IMG/VR virus record: IMGVR_UViG_3300036398_000090 | Span: 1 to 30,059 of that record | DNA length: 30,059 nt | Direction: 5' to 3' (one strand) | DNA from: a virus | Part shown: positions 23,134 to 29,512 of the stretch, one piece after another | How the letters are laid out: each line of letters starts with the position of its first letter | How positions within the stretch are numbered: the stretch's first letter is position 1 | Position numbers and translations under genes: made by a program | The notes under the pieces: generated by a model | Told to the model about the DNA's origin: nothing | Database searches by the model: none | What the model saw: only the letters and a program-made list of their open reading frames with translations

Positions 23134-23713
23134 CTAGATGTTTAATGAGGGAAGTAATTGCACGTTGTACTTTCATACGTGCACCATCTGGTGTGCTGTC
23201 CATTTCTTTTGCAAGTGATGACCAGTCTGGTTGCTCTACGCTAAAGCGTAGTCGCAATATGTTTTGCTTTGCTTCTGATAATTTGTAATAACCTGATGCT
23301 ATGTCTGACCTCAATGATAACCAATTGTTACCATCTGAAATTTCACTAGTCTTTACTGTTCCACCTAAATCTTTAATCTTTGTAGGTATCTCGTAAGACT
23401 CCCCAATGATTGAAGGAAGAAAAGCCTCTATAACTGACACGTCATAGTAGTATAAATCGGACATATCGTACCCAATTTTCCTTGCTTTTTCTTTTTCACA
23501 GAACTTAAGTGCTGCATTACGTAACGATTTAGCGATAAGTTTATCTCGGTCTTTTTGTTCTAACTCAGACCACTCTTTGTACTTGCGTGGATGTCCTACA
23601 AACCACACCCACAACTCTTGCCCAATGTCATCACGCTCTACCATACTATATCTGCGTGCGTATTCTGCTGCAAGAGTTTGTACCAACTCGTTGTACTCCT
23701 CAATGTAATTCAT
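23090..23713 (-). CDS. Sigma-70-like RNA polymerase sigma factor
   Basis: 207 aa. The N-terminal part (VQTLAAEYARRYSMVERDDI, then GQELWVWFVGH) has the sigma region-2 pattern (a helix followed by D(D/E)(I/L)xQE(L/A)W). The C-terminal part has LSEAKQNILRLRFSVEQPDW and SSLAKEMDSTPDGARMKVQR, a region-4-like helix-turn-helix for -35 recognition. A less conserved linker (about residues 85-140) separates them. It could direct host RNA polymerase to phage promoters; related genes are annotated as sigma factors in actinophages. TAATG overlap with the phosphoesterase stop (23713). Identification is by fold pattern, so this could be a divergent regulator. Confidence 0.72.
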   Translation of the reverse strand: MNYIEEYNELVQTLAAEYARRYSMVERDDIGQELWVWFVGHPRKYKEWSELEQKDRDKLIAKSLRNAALKFCEKEKARKIGYDMSDLYYYDVSVIEAFLPSIIGESYEIPTKIKDLGGTVKTSEISDGNNWLSLRSDIASGYYKLSEAKQNILRLRFSVEQPDWSSLAKEMDSTPDGARMKVQRAITSLIKHLGGWRPQTDEDSRVE

Positions 23714-24462
23714 TATGGAATAATTACCTCGCCATTAACAATGGGTACAGCAAATGGTACAACTTTGCGATTAGTTTCTACTAAGATACCAATGCCATGC
23801 TGCCAGTTAGCACTGCCTGATGTTAGGTAACTAGCCTGTTTTATATCCATCATATGCCCGACTTCTAAACCGTAGAGCGTATGTGTCTTACCATAAAAAC
23901 CTGTTGTTTCATGTTGCAAGCCCACGCGATGCGTGTGCCCACATACTACTGACTTGCCTAATCGTTTGGCTAAGTTCAAAGCGGTAGCCCCAGGTGCACG
24001 ATTAAGTGCGCCTTCATCTCCGTGTGCCATTACCCAACCAGGAAGTAACTCATGCATTTTGTGTAAGTAATTAATTCTTAACTTACTGTAACCTAATAGT
24101 TCTTCAATCTCTAAAGACTTGAGTGACATAAATGCAGGTGCATACTTGCGCATGTAAGTATCAATGCGGTCAGTATGATTACTGCGTTGAATGTAAAATG
24201 GCTTGTTACCCAAAGCCTTGCGGTAACTAGCCATTATGTCGTGCGTTAAATCTATACTATCTTGTAGCGTTTCTGCATACTCACCTGCCATACCCTTGTT
24301 CCAACGACTAGGTTCGGGTGCATCTAGTTCATCACCTACGCACCACAACTCGTCTGGTTTGTACTCCTGAATGAAATTCAGGGTTGCTTGCACCACTGAA
24401 TTGTTTTGGTATGGAATTTGCAGGTCGCTGAGTACTACCACTCGCTTTTGTTTCGCTGCCAT
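23713..24462 (-). CDS. Calcineurin-like metallophosphoesterase
   Basis: I start at ATG 24462 (249 aa); GTG 24492 would add 10 residues. Neither has a good SD, but the first motif begins at residue 8, so no later start is possible. Motifs in order: VVVLSDLQIP (Asp13, with Gln15 in place of the usual His), GDELD (43-47), SNH (94-96), then AHGDEG and GHTHR in the C-terminal half. All metal-ligand blocks of the two-metal phosphoesterase fold are present. Substrate unknown: nucleotide, nucleic acid or protein. The 5' end overlaps the DUF1599-like gene by 131 nt. TAATG junction to the sigma-like gene downstream. Confidence 0.85.
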   Translation of the reverse strand: MAAKQKRVVVLSDLQIPYQNNSVVQATLNFIQEYKPDELWCVGDELDAPEPSRWNKGMAGEYAETLQDSIDLTHDIMASYRKALGNKPFYIQRSNHTDRIDTYMRKYAPAFMSLKSLEIEELLGYSKLRINYLHKMHELLPGWVMAHGDEGALNRAPGATALNLAKRLGKSVVCGHTHRVGLQHETTGFYGKTHTLYGLEVGHMMDIKQASYLTSGSANWQHGIGILVETNRKVVPFAVPIVNGEVIIP

Positions 24463-24748
24463 TTGAATTGGGTAAACCTTCCCACTGTCCACGTTGGACT
24501 AGCAGCCCAATTATGGCATAGTTTGCAAGGTCAATTAGAGTATCTTCAATTGATTCGTAGTTGGGCGTGTCGCCAGTATCTACCAAGTTGTTTAGCCTAG
24601 CCAACTTGTCATACATACGTACACGTAGTCCATTCATAGCACCACCTGGTGCTCCTGCTATGTTCATTGGACCATAATCTTTGTGCTTCTTGTACATAAT
24701 CTTGGCTAATTCATTTAAGATTACATCTACATCATCACTGCTTTTCAT
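24332..24748 (-). CDS. DUF1599 (nucleotide modification associated domain 1)-like protein
   Basis: 138 aa. The first about 90 residues carry MYKKHKDYGPMNIAGAPGGA, then GLRVRMYDKLARLNNLVDTG and SIEDTLIDLANYAIIGLLVQ. The KH.DYG, R...K..RL and ED...DLANYA.I motifs are those I associate with DUF1599, found in phages and linked by family name to nucleotide modification, with a MazG-like all-alpha look. The last about 45 residues are low complexity (SNGSETKASGSTQRPANSIP) and lie over the phosphoesterase gene in another frame, so this tail may be a simple read-on to a chance stop. ATG overlaps the preceding gene by 14 nt. Confidence 0.72.
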   Translation of the reverse strand: MKSSDDVDVILNELAKIMYKKHKDYGPMNIAGAPGGAMNGLRVRMYDKLARLNNLVDTGDTPNYESIEDTLIDLANYAIIGLLVQRGQWEGLPNSNGSETKASGSTQRPANSIPKQFSGASNPEFHSGVQTRRVVVRR

Positions 24749-25043
24749 TTAGAATACCTTCAATTCCTTTATCAAAGTTCTGCATGGTGTCCTTCACCAT
24801 AAACTCTTCGAATACTATGTCTGCCTTATCATCTTTAACTGATGTTAAGATTGCAGCCAGTCCTATAAGTAGGTCTTTGGCTGCATTTACATCATGGTCT
24901 AGCGTTTGGTATACATCATACAATGCACCCAAGATATTAAGCACACGCTTTTCTGATACGGGTATACCAACGGTATAATCCATATGCCTAATATGTTCCC
25001 AGATACTTTCATCCAATGGAAATGCATTCGTTGATTCGCTCAT
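24735..25043 (-). CDS. Hypothetical protein, 102 aa
   Basis: Unrecognised, mostly helical: SIWEHIRHMDYTVGIPVSEK, then LNILGALYDVYQTLDHDVNA, LIGLAAILTSVKDDKADIVF and EEFMVKDTMQNFDKGIEG. No Cys, TM helix or catalytic pattern. ATG 25043 overlaps the TOPRIM gene stop (25009) by 35 nt. It lies between primase and DUF1599-like genes in the replication block, so a nucleotide or replication-linked role is possible but unsupported by the sequence. Confidence 0.65.
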   Translation of the reverse strand: MSESTNAFPLDESIWEHIRHMDYTVGIPVSEKRVLNILGALYDVYQTLDHDVNAAKDLLIGLAAILTSVKDDKADIVFEEFMVKDTMQNFDKGIEGILNEKQ

Positions 25044-25641
25044 CTACCCAATCGCTCCCTCGTTTTACCATCATACTATTAACGTCTTCGCCTTCTGGCA
25101 TACTGATTATGTTGACGTTACCTAGTTCTCTACTTATCTTCTTGCCGAACTCTAACCCTGCTGCGTCTCCATCTGCCAGCACAATAACTATTTCAAAGTC
25201 ATCTAGTATCTTGGCATAATGTGGCTTCCAGTTGTTAGCACCTGGAATACCAATGGTTGGATGCTGTGTCTTGACACCCATCATAATACAATCGAACTCA
25301 CCTTCGGTTACGCAGATGTATTTGTCTGCGACAAAGCAAGCCTTAGTATTAAACATCGTAGTTTTAGCACCAACTAATCCCATATACTTAGGGTCTTCGT
25401 TATGCATAGCACGGAATCGTATATCAACTACACCTGATGGTGTGATGTATGGAATTGCTAGCCTACCTTTGTAAGGTTCATGTCCTGGTAGAGGGTCTGC
25501 GACCACTCCCAGATGAAATATGTTTGCCTCTTCTACCGAGAGATGACGGCTTGACAGATACTCTGTTGCTAGTTCTATCGTTCCCGCGTACCTCTGTGTT
25601 GCCTGAAGCAAGAACTGACGCTGCGAATTTGACAGCCTCAC
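25009..25641 (-). CDS. DnaG-like primase, TOPRIM part (split primase, gene 2)
   Basis: I choose GTG 25641 because GGAAGGTGG precedes it by 8 nt; GTG 25653 lies almost on that SD. The 210-aa product begins with a helical region (LATEYLSSRHLSVEEANIFH), then GRLAIPYITPSGVVDIRFRA. The TOPRIM core follows: VTEGEFD (111-117, catalytic Glu) and LADGDAAG (155-162, DxD). These motifs match DnaG primase polymerase domains that make RNA primers on the lagging strand. It has no zinc finger of its own; this is supplied by the upstream overlapping gene. A +1 shift from that frame could give a fusion, but the internal SD supports independent synthesis. Confidence 0.85.
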   Translation of the reverse strand: MRLSNSQRQFLLQATQRYAGTIELATEYLSSRHLSVEEANIFHLGVVADPLPGHEPYKGRLAIPYITPSGVVDIRFRAMHNEDPKYMGLVGAKTTMFNTKACFVADKYICVTEGEFDCIMMGVKTQHPTIGIPGANNWKPHYAKILDDFEIVIVLADGDAAGLEFGKKISRELGNVNIISMPEGEDVNSMMVKRGSDWVDERINECISIG

Positions 25642-25855
25642 GATAATCGCCACCTTCCTTATACATAATCAGGGAGAAAGTATCACCCTTAACGCCACAT
25701 CCGTGGCAAACAAAAGCGTTCTTATCAAAGTTAACTGCTGCACTTGCATGTGTATCTATGTGGAATGGACACTTCATCTTGCGCCAGCCGCTGCCCATAG
25801 AAGGCACGGCTGCGCCTATGTAATGAAGATATTCTTCAATGCTTGGCTTCTCCAA
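25478..25855 (-). CDS. DnaG-like primase zinc-finger part (CHC2; split primase, gene 1)
   Basis: TTG start at 25855 with AAGGAG 5 nt upstream, overlapping the resolvase-like gene by 20 nt. 125 aa. The CHC2 zinc finger is clear: CPFHIDTHASAAVNF then FVCHGCGVKGDTFSLIM (C29, H32, C50, C53). It would recognise the priming site. Residues after about 80 (GNTEVRGNDRTSNRVSVKPS) are basic, Ser/Arg-rich and overlap the TOPRIM gene, which is in another frame. Normally both modules are in one polypeptide; here they are on two overlapping genes and probably form a complex. I recall split primases in some actinophages. Confidence 0.85.
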   Translation of the reverse strand: MEKPSIEEYLHYIGAAVPSMGSGWRKMKCPFHIDTHASAAVNFDKNAFVCHGCGVKGDTFSLIMYKEGGDYREAVKFAASVLASGNTEVRGNDRTSNRVSVKPSSLGRRGKHISSGSGRRPSTRT

Positions 25856-26183
25856 GTGCTCTCCTTAGTAAGTCTACCCATACGTGAGCAGGCATGGTGC
25901 AATACCAATCGCCAGGACTTCCCCTACCCTTGCGCTTGTGCCACACCACACCTGTCCACGCCTTGTCGTTAGCCATCTCGACTATCAACTCTTCTGTCCA
26001 CTCTGACAACTTCATTGTCGCGTGGTTTTTGATTTCAATTGTAACTCCAGGTATACCTGAGATGTCACCTTTATCTAATGTAGCACCAGCCAATCGCCTA
26101 TCAACATAAGGAAACCATTGCTTGAGGTACTTAACTACATCTCGCTCTGCTCCTGAGCCTTTGGCTTTGGCTGCGCTACTCAT
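25836..26183 (-). CDS. Holliday-junction-resolvase-like PD-(D/E)XK nuclease
   Basis: 115 aa with KGSGAERDVVKYLKQWFPYV (E13), then RRLAGATLDKGDISGIPGVT and EIKNHATMKLSEW. The GD(I) acidic residue (D40) and E50-x-K52 form the PD-(D/E)XK active site, and the order matches Hjc/VRR-type nucleases. It should cut branched DNA formed during phage replication or packaging. I recall the same kind of gene beside primase in actinophages. It starts in an ATGA overlap with the 47-aa gene and overlaps the zinc-finger primase gene by 20 nt at the end. Confidence 0.8.
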   Translation of the reverse strand: MSSAAKAKGSGAERDVVKYLKQWFPYVDRRLAGATLDKGDISGIPGVTIEIKNHATMKLSEWTEELIVEMANDKAWTGVVWHKRKGRGSPGDWYCTMPAHVWVDLLRRALGEAKH

Positions 26184-26323
26184 TCGTTAGGTTCGTCTCT
26201 AACTTCTGTTAGTTCCCAACGTCCTGTTTCTGCTTTCTTTGCACGTTCTTCTGCTATCTCTAGTGAAGAAGCACGAATAACTTTTACTTTATACTGCGAG
26301 TATGTGACTCTATATTTTGGCAT
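26180..26323 (-). CDS. 47-aa hypothetical protein between helicase and resolvase
   Basis: ATG at 26323 overlaps the helicase stop (TAATG); its TGA overlaps the next start (ATGA). Product: MPKYRVTYSQYKVKVIRASS, then LEIAEERAKKAETGRWELTE. A short beta-beta-alpha-beta pattern with an acidic end (VRDEPNE) is visible. Overlaps on both sides support a real gene. Not recognised. Confidence 0.72.
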   Translation of the reverse strand: MPKYRVTYSQYKVKVIRASSLEIAEERAKKAETGRWELTEVRDEPNE

Positions 26324-27138
26324 TATACCGTCATTTCTGGTTGTCTGTAATCTCGTACTACATCTTCAAGATACATAGAGCCAGGCTCAAATGATAATGA
26401 AAGATATGTAGCACCTGTGTGGTCTGCTTTACCATAGCGATTCTTAACAGCGGCTACACATAAATATGCATCTTGCCCCTGTAACATCTGACCTACAGTT
26501 AACACCATAGCAGGAATTTGTGCGACTTTGCCTTGCAACGCTGAGCGTGGCTGACACGGATAACCTGGTGCACTCTCCTGTGTATGGTGTAACACTAGTA
26601 CTGCTGCATTGGTATCACGTGCAAGATACTTTAACTCTTTCATAACTTGACGCATACCAGCAAACTCTTCATGCCCATCAATTGCAATATCCATAAGGTT
26701 ATCTACAACTATAAGAGTTGGGCTTCTACCCCACATGGTTTCAAATGCAGATACTTCTTCATCTAAATCCTTGAGGGTAGGGCTAGGCTCAAACGACCAG
26801 TAAAGATTACCGAACTCACGAAGAAGTCCTTCTGCTTTGTATGGGTCTGTTTTGAGCATGTACTCGGCATGAGCCTGAGTTATTTTAGCCTTCATAGCAA
26901 GCAAACGCATTGCCATTGTATGTGCATTGGTATCAGCAGAGAAATATAATGTTGGTTGTTTTAGTCTTGCTGCGATATGCAATGCAATAGATGACTTACC
27001 TGCGCCTGGAGTACCTGCTATGACGGTAACTTCTGCTCTACGCAGAATGATTCCTTCACGTTGGAAAGCCTGAAAAGGTGGGGGTAATGGTTCTCCCCCC
27101 ACCTCTGGCTTGCCTATACTACGGCGAAGTGTTTTCAT
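26323..27138 (-). CDS. DnaB/RecA-like ATPase (replicative helicase C-domain)
   Basis: 271 aa. Walker A GTPGAGKSS near 42-50 (Lys48), a YFSADTNAHTMAMRLLAM block, Walker B-like LIVVDN near 141-146 and an H-H-T-Q motif (LVLHHTQESA). This is the RecA-fold core of DnaB-type helicases. There is no N-terminal DnaB domain (the core starts by about residue 15), so the protein is a short version, or DNA unwinding needs a partner. The neighbouring primase parts, resolvase and nuclease make a replication role probable. A RadA/KaiC-type ATPase is an alternative. The ATG directly follows the stop of the zinc-motif gene, and its own stop overlaps the next gene (TAATG). Confidence 0.82.
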   Translation of the reverse strand: MKTLRRSIGKPEVGGEPLPPPFQAFQREGIILRRAEVTVIAGTPGAGKSSIALHIAARLKQPTLYFSADTNAHTMAMRLLAMKAKITQAHAEYMLKTDPYKAEGLLREFGNLYWSFEPSPTLKDLDEEVSAFETMWGRSPTLIVVDNLMDIAIDGHEEFAGMRQVMKELKYLARDTNAAVLVLHHTQESAPGYPCQPRSALQGKVAQIPAMVLTVGQMLQGQDAYLCVAAVKNRYGKADHTGATYLSLSFEPGSMYLEDVVRDYRQPEMTV

Positions 27139-27588
27139 TTATGCTTTTGTACTGTCTGGTTGGAACGCGTTCCACTCAGGTTGGTTCTGCTTGATGTACT
27201 GGGTTGTGCATTTGGTTGGGTCGCCTTGCTGTGCTGGACAGAAGTGACCCTTGTATGGACCAAACTTACCTGTTAGTCCGTGGATACGTGTCATTGTTCC
27301 GTGAGGACACATACGCTGACCTGTTCCACCACCCATTGGTGCTGTGGTTTCGCTGATTACTGTACCGCCTAGCGCATTAGATGCATACGCAACTGCTGGT
27401 GCTGGTGGTACTGCTGCATTACCTGCTCCACGTACATTGAGTTCAATCTCTTTAACTGCATCTGCAATTGTAAAGATACCTTGCGCAACTAAGTTGCCCA
27501 AGTCTTCTGGTGTTTCTGCTCGTAATGTAACTAGCGTACCTGCTGCTGTCTTAGCAGTGATGCTAATTGGTGCTTCTGTTGATGACAT
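27139..27588 (-). CDS. Hypothetical protein with C-terminal Cys/His zinc motif, 149 aa
   Basis: The N-terminal 55 residues form a small beta-alpha unit (ISITAKTAAGTLVTLRAETP and LGNLVAQGIFTIADAVKEIE). A Pro/Ala/Gly linker follows, then C94-x-H96 (MCPHGTMTR), C117 (GHFCPAQQ) and C127 (DPTKC) in a probable zinc site. I recall the CxHG.M..R.......G.....C........C pattern in actinophage replication regions. SD AAGGAG (27593-27598 on this strand) sits inside the end of the nuclease gene, 4 nt upstream of ATG. Single-strand DNA binding is possible from position between helicase and nuclease, but unproven. Confidence 0.72.
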   Translation of the reverse strand: MSSTEAPISITAKTAAGTLVTLRAETPEDLGNLVAQGIFTIADAVKEIELNVRGAGNAAVPPAPAVAYASNALGGTVISETTAPMGGGTGQRMCPHGTMTRIHGLTGKFGPYKGHFCPAQQGDPTKCTTQYIKQNQPEWNAFQPDSTKA

Positions 27589-27589
27589 A

Positions 27590-28363
27590 TCACTCCTTGA
27601 TTGATGTGACTAGATTTTTCTTAGTGTCTCTGAAGGTTTTTACCTTCATCGCTAATTGTATACCCTTCCAACCTTCTTTGATATCAACGAAATGTAATTC
27701 GCATTTACCTGAACCTGCTGGTAGGTGGACAATGATTCCTTTATCTTGATTGACATCACCCCAACTGCCACGGGTTGCCGTAGCAGGGTCATACGGCAAG
27801 CCGTGTGCATACACTGCTAACTGCATTGCTATCTTGTTGGGATAAGAAATGCTTCCAGTTTTTAAGTCAGAGATAAACAGTTCACCTTTGTATCTAACTA
27901 TGCGGTCAGGTGTACCTGCTATCTTGTACTTATCTAATACGCAGAACTGTTCGATGTTTACATTTTCAAAGTGTTTAGTTGCATCAGCATACGCTTGTAT
28001 ATCTGCAACATAATCCTCTGGTATAACACCTAAATCCTGACCCCTATCATGTTTTTCTGTCAGTGTATGTATGGCTGTGCCAATTGTAGCCTGCTTGGTA
28101 GCACCTGCTGCTTCCATTGCATCTTCAACTAACTTGTCCATCTCTAACTTATTGTCTCGCTGTGCTGATGCGGCTAACAACAGGTCAGGTCGCAATGTTA
28201 AACCTGCTGCTGCCATACGTAACTTCCATGCTACTAGTGCAGTGCCATCATCTAATGACCCTGCAACTGTAGTAGTACGTGTGTATGGTACTGGCTTACC
28301 ACCTTTAGGTGGCACGACCATTGGTCTGCCGTATCTATCTCTAGGTATTTCTACTTCCGACAT
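27590..28363 (-). CDS. Cas4/RecB-like PD-(D/E)XK exonuclease
   Basis: I start at ATG 28363 (257 aa) because AAAGGAG lies 4 nt upstream; an ATG 17 codons earlier lies in the leader with no SD. The N-terminus is SEVEIPRDRYGRPMVVPPKG then YTRTTTVAGSLDD. Motifs: GTAIHTLTEKHDRG (His/Glu), AGTPDRIVRYKGELFISDLK (D then D-x-K) and MQLAVYAHGL (Q-x3-Y), all in RecB-family order. It probably degrades or resects DNA for recombination or for host DNA breakdown. SD and upstream structured leader (28364-28458) suggest independent control at this point of the operon. Confidence 0.85.
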   Translation of the reverse strand: MSEVEIPRDRYGRPMVVPPKGGKPVPYTRTTTVAGSLDDGTALVAWKLRMAAAGLTLRPDLLLAASAQRDNKLEMDKLVEDAMEAAGATKQATIGTAIHTLTEKHDRGQDLGVIPEDYVADIQAYADATKHFENVNIEQFCVLDKYKIAGTPDRIVRYKGELFISDLKTGSISYPNKIAMQLAVYAHGLPYDPATATRGSWGDVNQDKGIIVHLPAGSGKCELHFVDIKEGWKGIQLAMKVKTFRDTKKNLVTSIKE

Positions 28364-28458
28364 ACTTCTCCTTTGATTAAAGAACCAGCAGGGGTAGGAC
28401 AAGGAGAGAGCCAAAACCTACCGCCCACTGGTTGTCCCCATCTTAGCATAGGTGACGG
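28364..28458 (-). promoter_or_regulatory. Structured leader upstream of RecB-like nuclease gene
   Basis: 95-nt gap within the leftward block. AACCAG (28383-28388) pairs with CTGGTT (28428-28433), and GGTAGG (28393-28398) pairs with CCTACC (28417-28422), nested around a purine-rich loop. A second hairpin GCATAG (28446-28451) / CTATGC (28459-28464) straddles the preceding stop. On the - strand TATGCT could serve as a -10, but I see no matching -35. Terminators usually have a U-run; there is none here. A regulatory or processing element is likely, exact role unknown. Confidence 0.42.
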
Positions 28459-28833
28459 CTATGCGTTGATGTCATGCCCGCAATGCGGACAAAACTTTTT
28501 TTGTTTCTTATATGGTTCTACTTTAACTTCATCTTTGAAGTTTTGATGCACATATACTTTACATCTGTTACGTCTTGTATATGTACGTACTATAGCACCA
28601 GCCAAATGCATTACTGATAACACACCACTTGCTGTGCCGTGATGCCAACCTGTTGCGGTGGCTAACTCTTTCCAAGTTAGCCCTGTAGTACCTGCTTTTT
28701 TTAACAGGTATAACGCTTTTACTTGGTTAGTTAATTCCCGACCTGATTGAATATTATCTAATGCACGCTGCTCAGATGTGTCACTACCTGACCAGCCAGC
28801 AGTACCATTGTACGGTACGTATGGTTCTTTCAT
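28459..28833 (-). CDS. Winged-helix/zinc DNA-binding protein, 124 aa
   Basis: ATG 28833 in a TAATG overlap, with GGGGGAAG upstream. Residues about 36-90 (QVKALYLLKKAGTTGLTWKE, then LATATGWHHGTASGVLSVMH) show a winged-helix/MarR-like HTH: helix, turn, recognition helix (HHGTASGVLSVMHLAG) and a wing (IVRTYTRRNRCKVYV). The C-terminus has FCPHCGHDINA, a CxxCxH pair that could bind zinc alone or as a dimer. Likely transcriptional regulator of phage genes. No operator is obvious around it. Confidence 0.72.
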   Translation of the reverse strand: MKEPYVPYNGTAGWSGSDTSEQRALDNIQSGRELTNQVKALYLLKKAGTTGLTWKELATATGWHHGTASGVLSVMHLAGAIVRTYTRRNRCKVYVHQNFKDEVKVEPYKKQKKFCPHCGHDINA

Positions 28834-28943
28834 TACTTCCCCCTTGCTGGGCAGTTCATATGAAAGTATACGATTAGTTGATGTGTTGGGTCAGTAGTAG
28901 TAGCACCACAATATGCACATGCCCATTCTTTTTTGTTATCCAT
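28833..28943 (-). CDS. 36-aa zinc-knuckle miniprotein
   Basis: MDNKKEWACAYCGATTTDPT, then HQLIVYFHMNCPARGK. C9, C12, H21 (or H28) and C31 could bind one zinc. Its ATG is inside the end of the 35-aa gene (8-nt overlap) and its stop overlaps the next ATG (TAATG). Unrecognised; size and overlaps match the other small metal proteins in this region. Confidence 0.58.
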   Translation of the reverse strand: MDNKKEWACAYCGATTTDPTHQLIVYFHMNCPARGK

Positions 28944-29043
28944 GACTGCAATCTCCCCAACATTCGCAGCATACTGACTTTGGACCAAGACCTTCTACGT
29001 GTGTTGGTTCAGCACCACACATAAAACATTCTTGCTTACTCAT
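28936..29043 (-). CDS. 35-aa Cys-rich zinc-binding miniprotein
   Basis: MSKQECFMCGAEPTHVEGLG, then PKSVCCECWGDCSHG. Two CxxC-like pairs (C6/C9 and C25/C26/C28) plus C32, with CECWGDC near the end. It starts in a TAATG overlap with the acidic-protein gene and overlaps the next gene by 8 nt. Zinc binding is inferred from the Cys spacing; function unknown. Confidence 0.58.
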   Translation of the reverse strand: MSKQECFMCGAEPTHVEGLGPKSVCCECWGDCSHG

Positions 29044-29423
29044 TATTCTTCTTCTACGTCAGATACTTCAACACTATCTACATCTATACTGCCGTCAGAA
29101 CCAATGCTTACATTGATGTCGTCTGCAATACAGTTTTCTGCATCATCTTCATCTTCGGCTGAGTATCCTGTAACGTAAGCAGTAATTGTAACAGTTGCTT
29201 TATACTCTGCTCTGATGAGGTCGCATTGAATTGATTTGAGTAACTTGTTAACGTCACTACGAGTAATTGTTGCTTCTCCATCTGACCATTCAAGTTCACT
29301 GAAGAAGTCACGTACTTTATATTTAATGTCACTTAATTGTTCTGCTCTCTCTACGTAGCGTTTTACTTCTAACTCGCTATATGTTACTACATTTTCTCCT
29401 GTTGTGATTGCTATTGTGTTCAT
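29043..29423 (-). CDS. Acidic hypothetical protein, 126 aa
   Basis: I start at ATG 29423 because of GAGAGGGA upstream; an in-frame ATG at 29513 forms a TAATG overlap with the previous gene, but the extra 30 residues (LRWLAVISSKVRSSLRIPAQ) do not look like the rest. Middle segment: KYKVRDFFSELEWSDGEATI, then SDVNKLLKSIQCDLIRAEYK. A beta strand (ATVTITAYVTGY) leads to a very acidic C-terminus (SAEDEDDAENCIADDINVSI and DVDSVEVSDVEEE). Unrecognised; a DNA-mimic or chaperone-type protein would fit the charge, as a guess. Confidence 0.62.
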   Translation of the reverse strand: MNTIAITTGENVVTYSELEVKRYVERAEQLSDIKYKVRDFFSELEWSDGEATITRSDVNKLLKSIQCDLIRAEYKATVTITAYVTGYSAEDEDDAENCIADDINVSIGSDGSIDVDSVEVSDVEEE

Positions 29424-29512
29424 GTTTCCCTCTCGTTGTTTGTTGTTATGTTGTGCTGGTATTCGTAGGCTACTACGAACCTTACTGCTTATCACTGCTA
29501 ACCAGCGTAACA
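29424..29512 (-). promoter_or_regulatory. Structured leader / possible operator upstream of acidic-protein gene
   Basis: Outer pair GCTGGT (29455-29460) / ACCAGC (29501-29506) encloses a perfect 7-bp hairpin TTCGTAG (29462-29468), loop GCTA, CTACGAA (29473-29479). Between them lie two direct ACTGCT repeats (29483-29488 and 29493-29498). A CAA-rich, unstructured stretch runs from there to the SD. I see no clear -35/-10. Regulatory role inferred from structure and from the rarity of gaps in this block. If translation starts at 29513 instead, these bases would be coding. Confidence 0.38.

Noticed and set aside
25478-25855. Programmed +1 frameshift fusing the primase halves
   Set aside because: No recognisable shift site seen and an internal SD favours separate initiation; kept only as an open alternative.
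28364-28414. Upstream ATG (28414) for RecB-like nuclease
   Set aside because: The extra 17 residues (ALSLSYPCWFFNQRRS) come from the structured leader, without SD; ATG 28363 has AAAGGAG.
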